Counted from the stretch's first letter, positions 46,057 to 53,809 are shown. The stretch: 64,000 nucleotides of DNA from Oceanicoccus sagamiensis (GCF_002117105.1 NZ_CP019343.1:806001-870000), one strand, 5' to 3'. Program-made: numbers and translations. Notes: a model not told the origin generated them from the sequence alone.

Positions 46057-46345
46057 CTTTTTCGCGATAGACAGAACTTAGTGCTCTACTCACTATTTTC
46101 TGTCGCTCCCTGCCCGTCTCAGAGTCAATAATCTCTCGTAAGCGATAATCATTAATATAACTATTAAGTTTGTTTATTGAATCACAGGATAAAGCCCTAT
46201 CAAAGGTAAGCACCCATGAATCCATATCTACTTTTATGCTAGGAAACTCTTCTGGTGCAGGAAAAGCCCAACTACATGCACTCCTTACAACATACTCACT
46301 GTAGGAAGAGCTAATTTTAAGAATTTTATTATTTTCTGTATCCAT
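46046..46345 (-). CDS. hxsD: His-Xaa-Ser system protein HxsD
   Basis: The 99-residue protein carries the signature LNSYINDYRLREIIDSETGRER, the form by which the HxsD family (LLNDYxLRE) is recognised. It has no signal peptide. Its small size and place as first gene are like those of precursor-binding proteins of other radical SAM systems, but that role is inferred. It begins the hxsD-B-C-A operon. Confidence 0.92.
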   Translation of the reverse strand: MDTENNKILKISSSYSEYVVRSACSWAFPAPEEFPSIKVDMDSWVLTFDRALSCDSINKLNSYINDYRLREIIDSETGRERQKIVSRALSSVYREKDDD

Positions 46346-46685
46346 TCAATATTCCGTTATATTTATCCACTCTTGGCCAAGCATTACAAAGAAAGCCCTC
46401 TGCACGCACAGATCATCTTCTCATCAACCGGCGAATCCTCATAATGATTTTTATGGTTTAAACCTCCAGAACAACCGAAAGTTTGAGATATGATAAATTT
46501 ATGTATGGCTTGCATCCACAACAAGACTGTATTTTTTAAAAAAGGGTGGGGGGTGGGCATTTTCTATCAATAGATACGAAGATGTCAGCATCACTTTAAC
46601 ATACTGGATACCATCTTTGCCCGACAATATATCGAACCTCCATCAAATTAATGCACTACATATGTATAGACAACAGCCCTCTAGC
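46346..46685. other. Upstream region of the hxs operon
   Basis: This should hold the hxs promoter. A G-rich word GGGTGGGGGGTGGG lies at 46545-46558, next to an A/T-rich TTTTTTAAAAAA stretch. A small plus-strand frame crosses to 46842 but is opposite the RHH gene. No RNA gene is seen. Confidence 0.45.
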
Positions 46686-46856
46686 TCAACAAGTAGTCCT
46701 ATCTCGCCGCTTACTCCTTAACACAACACCAGCCATCTTTGCTCGAATGTACTCTGATACGGAAATACCAAGCTTATCTGCACAATTTTCAATATCATCC
46801 AATAGCTGGCGACTAATCCTGATATTTATTTGCTCTGTATGACGTTTGATCTTCAT
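46686..46856 (-). CDS. Small ribbon-helix-helix regulator
   Basis: From the ATG at 46854-46856 the product has 56 residues: MKIKRHTEQINIRISRQLLDDIENCADKLGISVSEYIRAKMAGVV. A beta strand (QINIRIS) and two helices (LLDDIENCADKLG and SVSEYIRAKMA) match the MetJ/Arc/CopG fold. A DNA-binding role as dimer is likely, perhaps controlling the hxs operon or excision; it is near the right end of the island. No toxin gene partner is visible. Confidence 0.72.
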   Translation of the reverse strand: MKIKRHTEQINIRISRQLLDDIENCADKLGISVSEYIRAKMAGVVLRSKRRDRTTC

Positions 46857-46900
46857 AACCAGCCCCAACCTTCAATTCGCTCTCATGACTTTCATTTAAC

Positions 46901-46920
46901 GTAACACTGGAAGTAACATC
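46901..46920 (+). repeat. Right arm-like repeat of the island
   Basis: GTAACACTGGAAGTAACATC pairs with the repeat at 37434-37453 (17 of 20 bases, same orientation). It lies 53 bases inside attR. Confidence 0.6.
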
Positions 46921-46972
46921 CAAATAAGTATATATAATAAAAACCTTATATTACAACCACTTAAGAATTCAA

Positions 46973-46995
46973 TTCAATTCCCGCCGGCCCACCAA
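46973..46995 (+). other. attR of the island
   Basis: TTCAATTCCCGCCGGCCCACCAA equals the ssrA 3' end (37296-37319) except for one missing T in the acceptor strand. The original ssrA terminator follows at once, which supports this as the true junction. Confidence 0.82.
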
Positions 46996-47000
46996 AACAA

Positions 47001-47038
47001 AAAAGCCCCACCAGTGCTTATTGGTGGGGCTTTTTTGT
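47001..47038 (+). terminator. Displaced original ssrA terminator
   Basis: AAAAAGCCCCACCA at 47001-47015 pairs with TGGTGGGGCTTTTT about seven bases later: a long, perfect stem with a T-run on the plus strand. It directly follows attR, where it would have ended ssrA before the island entered. Confidence 0.85.
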
Positions 47039-47376
47039 TTTGGTGGAGCCAACAGGAACTGAGGTATATCGCCGGGTTCATAAAATGGCAGGATAGCCAT
47101 TTTACACGACCGAAGGTCGCCCCCAGAGTGAGGCCCAAGGATGGACCGAATGAATTCCCGTCGGCGCACTTCCAGCTAATCAACCCACCAACTACGCTCC
47201 AAGCAACAGCTTACTAAAAACAGGTAGCTTCTACGACTCTGACCCTATTGCTTTGAAAGCGCTATTAATGAGTGGATCGAATCTCGGCAGCAGTTATAGG
47301 CCGAAGCATGAATGAATTGACTGCAACAGGCATTCAGGCAACTTTTTGCCACTAACCGACTTGGTAGAATCAAAAG

Positions 47377-47396
47377 AAGGCTACCGAAATAGCTTG
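47377..47396 (-). terminator. Terminator of the PEP-CTERM gene at 47419
   Basis: On the minus strand AAGCTA-TTTCGG-TAGCCTT forms a short stem, followed by CTTTTG. It is a degenerate form of the stem at 48473-48494 behind the next PEP-CTERM gene. Confidence 0.55.
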
Positions 47397-47418
47397 ATGT
47401 TTGAATCAGCTTGGATAA

Positions 47419-48135
47419 TTAATTATTGCGTTTTAGCCCTATCAAGCTAACAAGCGCAGAACCAAATAGCCACACAGCAGCAGGAACCGGGACTGCACTG
47501 ACTTCAACTTCTGTAAAACTCAAGTTATAGGTGTCAGTAAGGCTGGTATCTGCTCCGGTCGCATGAAAATACTCTATAGTTAAAACGCTTGATTCAAGCA
47601 GTAATGTTTCAGATTCCTCACAACTGATTGAAGGTGTGCCAGCTTGCTCTTCAGTTTCATAGTAATAAGAACACGTTGAAAAGTATTCTGAAAGAATTAA
47701 ATCACCCAGACTAACGAGCGGTGTAGTATCAATAGGTTCTGGTAAAAATATCGTTGAATAAGAGGCGTTAGTGCTGGCGGTCTGAAAAGCAAGCTTTTCA
47801 ACTGTATTATAGGTTTCGTAATAATAATCACCATAGCCGCCATAATCACTATAATAATCTGAACTATTCTCACCATTCATTAATATGGAAAAAGCGTCAA
47901 CCGGGCCAATATAGCTGTCAAAAGGGTAGAAGGCACGCTGCCCTATCGTTAAGCTCAAAGCACCATCGCCATTTTCATCAATAAGCAATGTACCCTGCAA
48001 AGCATCAGGTAATTGTGACATATCACCTGTTGAATTGGTTAAAAGACCTGTTACTTGGAATTGCTGGGTGGTGGTGGCGTTAACAGCGGTGCAAGCAAGA
48101 AAAACAAAGTAAAACAATAAAATGCTTCTATTCAC
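47419..48135 (-). CDS. Secreted PEP-CTERM sorting domain protein (Tyr-rich)
   Basis: The 238-residue protein has a signal peptide (MNRSILLFYFVFLACTAVNAT), a body rich in Ser, Thr and Tyr with the run DYYSDYGGYGDYYYETYN (residues about 92-109), and the C-terminal tail VPVPAAVWLFGSALVSLIGLKRNN. The tail is the gammaproteobacterial variant of PEP-CTERM (VPxPAAxWLFGSxLxxLxGxxRR). It would be exported and sorted by exosortase. Two Cys pairs are possible. Fold of the body unknown. Confidence 0.85.
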   Translation of the reverse strand: MNRSILLFYFVFLACTAVNATTTQQFQVTGLLTNSTGDMSQLPDALQGTLLIDENGDGALSLTIGQRAFYPFDSYIGPVDAFSILMNGENSSDYYSDYGGYGDYYYETYNTVEKLAFQTASTNASYSTIFLPEPIDTTPLVSLGDLILSEYFSTCSYYYETEEQAGTPSISCEESETLLLESSVLTIEYFHATGADTSLTDTYNLSFTEVEVSAVPVPAAVWLFGSALVSLIGLKRNN

Positions 48136-48516
48136 TTCACTATCTCCATATATTAATTATTATTTTTATTAATAATACCGGTTGCAGCAGTATAAGCAAT
48201 TTAAAACAATAAAAATGACTAAATTCAAACGTCTATGTCAGCCTGGTTTTAATGCTGCAACGAATTTAATCGTATATATGATTAACAGCTGAAATGCAGT
48301 TGTTGATGATCCACAACGAATGTCAGTTACGGGCCAGGAACCACCAAGGGAAGCTAACAATCTTATACGCAAGATAACGGCAGCTAACCATTCAACAACA
48401 GACAAAGAAAAGCCCCGAAGTGAGTTGAGGCTTAACGGCAACTGTGTGCCATTAATGGACTAAATCAGAATCAAAAAAGGCTACCGAAGTAGCCCCAATA
48501 TCACATCTATTTCAGG
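48136..48516. other. Intergenic region between PEP-CTERM genes
   Basis: It holds a degenerate repeat unit also seen near 50150-50315: AAAAGCCCCGAAGTGAGTTG-AGGCTT and GTGTGCCAT words, then the stem at 48473-48494. A 67-codon minus frame (48238-48441) has no ribosome site or family likeness. I see no gene. Confidence 0.5.
48473..48494 (-). terminator. Terminator of the PEP-CTERM gene at 48517
   Basis: On the minus strand GGCTAC-TTCG-GTAGCC, a stem capped by a stable TTCG tetraloop, is followed by TTTTTT. Confidence 0.85.
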
Positions 48517-49116
48517 TTATTTCTTACGTTTGATTCCAGCCAAACCAAGCAACGCTGAACCGAACAGCCACGCTGCGGCAGGTATTGGGACCTCGGGAGC
48601 GGTAATGCCTACAAGTGTTACAACTGCACTTGTGGATGCTTGATTGCCGTAAAAATCGGTCGCTGAAAAGTGAATCTGTTTAGTATCACCTGTATTGACT
48701 AGGAAAGGTGCTAATGATTCCCAGTCAACTGTCGTTGTCAGTGTGTAGGCGTCATAGAAATTGTTGTCGCTGGTATCTATATCCCAAAAAGTGAACACAC
48801 CAAGTTGGCCAGATGCTTCAGCCGTCACTGTTAATGAATCTCCCATAGCTATTTCAAACGGACCTCCTAAAATACTAATACTTAAAGGTAAAAATTGACT
48901 ACTTGGCTCATCACCTGGATCAAGTGGATCGGTGCCAAGAGATACTTCACCGCCGTCGATAACCAGACCACCGTCTGTATCCGCGCTGTGCGGATCTGTA
49001 CCAAATATATTTATTTCATCGTTATCTAAAAGGCCATCCATATCTGAGTCAACAATTGCTGAATTTGCAGACAAGGAAAGTGCGAGACCCGCTAGGGCCA
49101 GGGTTTGTTTCAGCAT
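48517..49116 (-). CDS. PEP-CTERM protein with calcium-binding (thrombospondin type 3-like) repeats
   Basis: From the ATG at 49114-49116 (AAGGA eight bases upstream) the product has 199 residues. A signal peptide (MLKQTLALAGLALSLSANSA) precedes Asp-rich repeats DSDMDGLLDNDEINIFGTDPHSADTDGG and DGGEVSLGTDPLDPGDEP, the pattern of thrombospondin type 3 calcium sites. An Ig-like beta domain follows (about residues 75-170), and the tail VPIPAAAWLFGSALLGLAGIKRKK ends it. Its signal region is nearly the same as in the gene at 50343. It is probably an exported, calcium-stabilised surface or matrix protein. Confidence 0.87.
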   Translation of the reverse strand: MLKQTLALAGLALSLSANSAIVDSDMDGLLDNDEINIFGTDPHSADTDGGLVIDGGEVSLGTDPLDPGDEPSSQFLPLSISILGGPFEIAMGDSLTVTAEASGQLGVFTFWDIDTSDNNFYDAYTLTTTVDWESLAPFLVNTGDTKQIHFSATDFYGNQASTSAVVTLVGITAPEVPIPAAAWLFGSALLGLAGIKRKK

Positions 49117-49445
49117 GAGAGAGTCCTTACTTTGCAGTCGTTGCGTTGTTTTAAGTTCAGGCACTTTCCTTTAATCCATGGCCTGAGTCAAACCGGTTCT
49201 GTAAAGTTTTTCGTCACTTGTTTTGAGTAAGTAAACTATTCACAGCATTAAATGGATATGGAGTAGAAGTGCGTCCTTTAAGGGCATTTACTATTCTGGC
49301 ACAAACTCTATTGAAACTAGAACCCCCTGTCTATTAGACGTAAGTATGTAAGGCTACCAACTAAAGTCTGTAGTGGGTCAGGAGCTGCCAAAACAGCACG
49401 CTGGGCCGGATACCGCCCTATAGACTGTTATGTGCCAGTAGCAGA
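49117..49445. other. Intergenic region before the LRR gene
   Basis: It contains words of a degenerate repeat (GTCTGTAGTGGGTCAGGAGCTGCC at 49370-49393 in parts, and TTATGTGCCAGTAGCAGAC at 49427) that recur near 50150 and 50270. No gene is seen. Confidence 0.4.
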
Positions 49446-50003
49446 CTACCACTGCCTGGACAAATACTCTTCTTCAGTTTCTTTTTCAGGCCTAGCGTTT
49501 CTGGTTAGCAAATCAACATCTATAATTACTTGTGACTGATCCAGAGAAATTATCCAGGATTTTTGCTTCTCCGTGAGCCTGAGCTTTGGATTTCCCTTTA
49601 GATATATTCTCTTTAAGTTACTGATATTGATTATTTCATCAGGCAGCTCAGTTAACCGATTGTCATTTAGGTTTAGGTATTCAAGATTAGATAACTCACA
49701 TAGCTCGTCAGGAAGCGTCTTTATCTTATTGCCCTCAAAGTTAAGTTCAATAATTTCCTTTGACAACGAAATTTCTGTTGGTACTTTTTTTAGCTTGTTT
49801 CTTTTGATAGAAAGGCGTTGGAGAGTACCTATTTTAAAAAGTGAAGGAGGAATTCTGTTGGCACCAAAGTTATCCATATTGATTTCAGGGGAGTAATTGA
49901 AATCGTTCAAAGATTTAGGTTGTACTTTCCTGTTTCTGCCCAACCAGTTTTCCACTTCTTCCAGCCAAGCTTTAGGAGTGTCTTTCTCGAATGCTGAGAC
50001 CAT
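49446..50003 (-). CDS. Leucine-rich repeat protein
   Basis: The 185-residue protein has an N-terminal helical part (TPKAWLEEVENWLGRNRKVQ) and about five leucine-rich repeats of 22-23 residues: FKIGTLQRLSIKRNKLKKVPTEI, SKEIIELNFEGNKIKTLPDEL, SNLEYLNLNDNRLTELPDEI and SNLKRIYLKGNPKLR. There is no signal peptide, so it is cytoplasmic, likely a protein-interaction module. The C-terminus (KETEEEYLSRQW) is acidic. Partner unknown. Confidence 0.82.
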   Translation of the reverse strand: MVSAFEKDTPKAWLEEVENWLGRNRKVQPKSLNDFNYSPEINMDNFGANRIPPSLFKIGTLQRLSIKRNKLKKVPTEISLSKEIIELNFEGNKIKTLPDELCELSNLEYLNLNDNRLTELPDEIINISNLKRIYLKGNPKLRLTEKQKSWIISLDQSQVIIDVDLLTRNARPEKETEEEYLSRQW

Positions 50004-50342
50004 AAAATATCACATATAACAATTAATAGAGTAAGGTTATTATATTGATAGTCTTCATTCGAAGGTATTACCTGAAAGTACTAGAGTGGAAGCTGGAAAA
50101 AGAGAATAGACCTTGGTGAATTGTTAAAACTGATAGCTCCAATAGCGTCCGTTTTGGGTCAACAGCTGTCACGACCTCTCTTTCCGTTGCACGTAAATCA
50201 AAGGGACAGCTTTCCTCCAGATAGCAGACATAAAAAAGCCCCGAGGTTAATCGAGGCTTAGGGGTAGTTGTGTGCCAATAGCTGACATTAGAATAATTAA
50301 AAACGGCTGCCGAAGTTGCATTGAGATAGAACTTTTAGACAA
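50004..50342. other. Intergenic region with degenerate repeat
   Basis: The words GTCCGTTTTGGGTC (50147), GCCCCGAGGTTAATCGAGGCTT (split; 50230-50252) and GTGTGCCAATAGCTGACATT (50272-50291) match similar words near 48320-48470 and 49370-49440. The AAGCCTC/GGGGCTT arms can form a stem with a T-run on the minus strand. No gene is seen. Confidence 0.45.
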
Positions 50343-50837
50343 TTATTTCCTGCGCTTAATTCCAACTAACCCAATCAACGCTGAGCCGAATAACCATGCT
50401 GCGGCTGGGATTGGTATTTCAGATACGCGAAATTGAACAGTAATACCTCCTGAGTAGGTCTCGCCCTCTATTGCACTATCGTACATATAAAAGCAACCAG
50501 CAGCACAGCCGTACTGAAAATAATCAGCTTCGCTGTACATAACTCTCCAGCCACTATGGGAATCAGTTATACTTCCTATCACCCTTAGGCTGCTAAACGC
50601 AGCTTGTTCTGCCAGCAATTTATCGCCAGAGAATAGTAGAGGGTTCCCAAAAGAGTTATTGAATGACATGTCGTAGTATCTATCTTCTATAAGAACACCA
50701 TATGCGTTTAATACTGTTCTATTTCTCGCGTATCCGGACTCTTCCAGCTCAAGCGTAAACCCATTCTGGATTATCTGTTCAGAGTGCGAGAAGAAAGACA
50801 GCGATAAACCAACTACTGCCAGAGCTTGTTTCAACAT
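50343..50837 (-). CDS. Secreted PEP-CTERM sorting domain protein
   Basis: From the ATG at 50835-50837 (AAGGAAG upstream) the product has 164 residues: signal peptide MLKQALAVVGLSLSFFSHSE, a beta-rich body with a Cys pair (YGCAAGCFYMYD), and the tail IPIPAAAWLFGSALIGLVGIKRRK. The signal and tail are almost the same as in the gene at 48517, showing recent common origin of these ends while the bodies differ. Exported; function unknown. Confidence 0.84.
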   Translation of the reverse strand: MLKQALAVVGLSLSFFSHSEQIIQNGFTLELEESGYARNRTVLNAYGVLIEDRYYDMSFNNSFGNPLLFSGDKLLAEQAAFSSLRVIGSITDSHSGWRVMYSEADYFQYGCAAGCFYMYDSAIEGETYSGGITVQFRVSEIPIPAAAWLFGSALIGLVGIKRRK

Positions 50838-50953
50838 GAGGGAGCTTCCTTTCGTATTTATAGTTATTAAGCAAGTCATGTTATCAAGTAACGGCATTTA
50901 ACGCTCTAATATTTTTGAGCCAATCAATTTTGGAGGCAGATTTATTCACTGCA

Positions 50954-52594
50954 TTATAAGGCCTCTAAACACCGACAATCTTCAGCATAGTAGCTGGAAA
51001 CCATGGCACTTAGTTCATCATTATAGAAACTACGGGCCTCAATTAACGGAAAATCCTTCAGCAAAGCAGGCGCCATATCAAAAGCCCCCTCAACCACTAG
51101 CGGCATAGTTCCATTTTCTTTTGCTGGAAACCGCGTCAGCTTTCTACCACTCATCCCTTCCAGGTCATCAACCAACTGGTCCAGATGATCTAATGAGTAA
51201 AGTTTTGAATAATGCTTGACCCCCTTTAAATATAAAACCTGTGGCATCCATGCCAGATCCAAGCTTTTGGCAGGTTGCGCGCAGATAAACGCAACGAATT
51301 TTGCAAAGCTTACTGGACCGTCAGTGAACCGCTGTATCGACTGAGCGCTTTCCTGCTTATCACCTGTTGCAAGCGGCTCAACAAAGGCTTCGAGATAAGC
51401 CTTAACCAGTCTATCTTTGGGGTCTTGCAACAAAGCAAATTTATAATAATTTTCTCCTGAAATAATTTCTCGAGCACCTGCCATGGCATAGTCTTTTAAC
51501 ATCATGCCAGTATTAAAATAATCCAGCGCCTGAGGAAGTTTGACTGTCGGTCCATCCAATAACGCTTTGCCCTCAAATTCACTCAGCTCTGCCATTATTT
51601 TTGTCAACCACTCTGTTTGATTACCTACAATGGGGCGGGCTATTATTTTTTTATCGGCACTGACTAACACACTCCGCAGCGGCCAAGGCATGGTATTCTC
51701 CTGCCCATTTGGCCAAGGCAAGTTTTTTTGCCAAAGATGGGGCAAACCCAATTTTTCCAGGGTCTGTTGCGGTGGCGGAGATGGCTGCCGGCGAATATTA
51801 GGGCGCCATGTTGTCGGCTTCTGTACCGCCTGAAAATCATGAAATTTATCAGCATCGGGAATATGCCGATAAAGCCCCTGCTGCTGAATAACAAACTGAT
51901 AGCATTTAGAATCTTCACGATTAATGCTCTCAATCAACTCTACCGCACCGGCTTCTTGCAGTAGAGGCTGAGCCGAGCCTTGACAATTTTTATTGGCATG
52001 CACTGTGGGGATCTCACGCCAGCCGAGCAATTGTGCCAAGGCACCATTAAATTGATCCAGCGAATCCATAGCGCCTATCAGCGAGTTTTGCTGATGAAGT
52101 GTCGTCAACACGGCATCAAAACTTGCTGCACCGTTAGAGAGGTAGTGACATTGGTAGTTACTGATTTGCTCTCTAAACGGCTCACAGCTTTCAATAGATT
52201 TCACCAGACTATCCGGATTGATGCCCGCATCCCGCCAATACTCCAATAAGTATTTCCGCTCACGCTTATTGGATATGTCGCCAGCATTTTGCGGCTGGGA
52301 ATAATAGTTAAAAAGAGAGGCTGCACGAGCCACCGGCTCACGGACAATAGCGCAAAATAAATCAGGGGGTGAACCCATGCTGATAGTCGATGGATAAAAA
52401 GCACGAGGGCGATGACCTCCGACAATAGTTCTACCATCAATAAAAGACTGTAAATCCTCGTAGTTAGTAACGCCTTGATCACCATATTCATGATGCCAAA
52501 AAACATTATCCCGGCCATAGATTTTATTTAACAGCAAATGCTGGGAGGTGCCAGCTGATTTGGGGATATGTAAAAAGATAATACGCGGATTCAT
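50954..52594 (-). CDS. Sulfotransferase-like protein with unknown C-terminal half
   Basis: The N-terminal 220 residues match the Sulfotransfer_2 type: IIFLHIPKSAGTSQHLLLNK is the 5'-phosphosulfate loop for PAPS, and FCAIVREPVARAASLFNYY is the 3'-phosphate motif. The remaining 320 residues have no family I recognise. They include a Pro-rich stretch (RRQPSPPPQQTLEKLGLPHLW). It is probably a cytoplasmic or membrane-associated enzyme that sulfates a sugar or polysaccharide; substrate unknown. Its place among PEP-CTERM genes is suggestive, since these are often linked to exopolysaccharide. Confidence 0.82.
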   Translation of the reverse strand: MNPRIIFLHIPKSAGTSQHLLLNKIYGRDNVFWHHEYGDQGVTNYEDLQSFIDGRTIVGGHRPRAFYPSTISMGSPPDLFCAIVREPVARAASLFNYYSQPQNAGDISNKRERKYLLEYWRDAGINPDSLVKSIESCEPFREQISNYQCHYLSNGAASFDAVLTTLHQQNSLIGAMDSLDQFNGALAQLLGWREIPTVHANKNCQGSAQPLLQEAGAVELIESINREDSKCYQFVIQQQGLYRHIPDADKFHDFQAVQKPTTWRPNIRRQPSPPPQQTLEKLGLPHLWQKNLPWPNGQENTMPWPLRSVLVSADKKIIARPIVGNQTEWLTKIMAELSEFEGKALLDGPTVKLPQALDYFNTGMMLKDYAMAGAREIISGENYYKFALLQDPKDRLVKAYLEAFVEPLATGDKQESAQSIQRFTDGPVSFAKFVAFICAQPAKSLDLAWMPQVLYLKGVKHYSKLYSLDHLDQLVDDLEGMSGRKLTRFPAKENGTMPLVVEGAFDMAPALLKDFPLIEARSFYNDELSAMVSSYYAEDCRCLEAL

Positions 52595-52805
52595 AGAGCG
52601 ACTGTTCTATTACTTTACCCTAATCGGCTAAACACTATGTCAAACACCGCTGGGCATGGTCTAATTGTGGATATCATCATGTTATAGCCTAACTCAAAAC
52701 CGCCTGCCCAGTATATGTAGGAGCTGATAACATTTTCTTTTAGGTGTAAAAACCAACTCTGCCCTCAGGTATCTCACCCCAGAATAAAATCCGGCCGCAA
52801 GCTAT

Positions 52806-53809
52806 CTAACGAATATTAACGATACTAGTCGCCGGATAACTAAGACGGCCATCCGGTGTGGTGATAGCGATGGTATATTGCCTAACGCCCCGAGAATTCC
52901 GCGGTATCAACACGCTTAACTTAAATCGCCCAAAGCGATCAGGCTTTGTAGTAACAACATACTCACTGCTCTTAGCCTCTGGCCATAGATAAAAGCCAAC
53001 CTTTGCTGCCTCTTGCAGCACCCTGCCGGAATATTCAATAAGCCTTCCCGATGGTAAAGTGAATAATGGCTGTCCTCCATCCATTACCACACCATTGGCT
53101 TTAAACTCATGCCCCTGTAACACAGAGTCACTAAAAGCTTTTGAACCTTTGGCCAGGCTTTCTGTACTGGATATATAAGTCTCTCCCTGCCTTAACTGAA
53201 TGGGCATGAGACCACTATCACGAAAGCGAACATCCCACCCCTGGGGCTTAAGAGGGTCTCGCAGTGAAAAACAGATATGGGCAACAGACGTCCCCGACAA
53301 ACCGACATCAGCAATATGTGCTCCAGCAGCCACATAGTCACCGGGCCTTACCCGAGCAGAGTAAGGTTTATGATGCCAGTAATGACTATAGCTACCATCA
53401 CCATGATCAATAGCCAGCCGATTGGAATGGGCCTTGCTAAGACGCTGGTAATCCAACATATCTTGCCTGCTGCCGCCCTTCGCCTTTATACCTGACAGGG
53501 TTCGGTCATCAACCAGCATAATGACCCGGCCATTGGCCGGAGCCAGAATTGCAGCACCTTCCTGCAATACAAAATCCCAGGCGTAGCCCCATAGTGTGTT
53601 CCACGCCCCTTAGGCCCCTGGGCTAGCTGTGCTGATTGACCTTTAGCAAATGGTAACCAAAGATTTTTAGTCGTCGCCGAAGGCTGTGGCTGTGCTGCCA
53701 CAAGCGCAGCCTGCAACCCAATACTGACAAGCAGAACGGCTGTCATAATAGCCCGAATAATTAACACCGGATTACCCACAGCATTTTTTAAATTTTTTCC
53801 CGCTGCCAC
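52806..53809 (-). pseudogene. M23-family peptidoglycan peptidase, frameshifted
   Basis: Two frames make one gene. The upstream frame (53486-53809) gives a membrane or signal segment (MTAVLLVSIGLQAALVAAQ, from 53746) and LWLPFAKGQSAQLAQGPKGRGTHYG. The downstream frame (52806-53567) gives, when read back a few codons, YAWDFVLQEGAAILAPANGRVIM and the LytM metal-site text SNRLAIDHGDGSYSHYWHH and GLSGTSVAHICFSLRD. The shift falls near 53575-53590, around GGGGCTACGCC; one missing base would join THYGA to YAWDF. The usual H-x-D/H-x-H zinc ligands are mostly visible (HGDG, HYWHH, HICF). Real loss or sequencing error cannot be told apart here. Confidence 0.72.

Larger units (their letters stand above)
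37320..46995. mobile_element. ssrA-integrated genomic island carrying a His-Xaa-Ser system
   Basis: The island is bounded by the ssrA 3' end and its copy at 46973-46995. It starts with a P4-family integrase reading away from ssrA, carries an AlpA-like gene and unknown genes, and then a minus-strand hxs operon. It is visibly richer in A/T than the flanking housekeeping genes. A 20-base repeat, 17 of 20 identical, lies near both ends (37434 and 46901), as expected of arm-type sites. No conjugation or phage structural genes are seen, so it is probably a small mobilisable or satellite-like island. Confidence 0.85.
46857..47418. other. Right island boundary and chromosomal junction
   Basis: It contains the right arm-like repeat (46901-46920), attR (46973-46995), the displaced ssrA terminator (47001-47038), and two further tmRNA-like scraps: TTGGTGGAGCC...GGAACTGA at 47039 and GAATTCCCGTCGGCGCAC at 47154. 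A hairpin AAATGGC-AGGATA-GCCATTT lies at 47082-47101 and ACCGAAGGT at 47109. No gene is credible here. Confidence 0.6.

Noticed and set aside
47039-47065. A further tRNA gene (TGGTGGAGCC looks like a tRNA end on the minus strand)
   Set aside because: Only the first 11 bases fit; no T-arm, anticodon arm or acceptor partner can be drawn.
46969-47217. Short frames at the attR junction (66-69 codons on both strands)
   Set aside because: They translate the att copy, terminator and repeat hairpins; no start signals or conservation expected.
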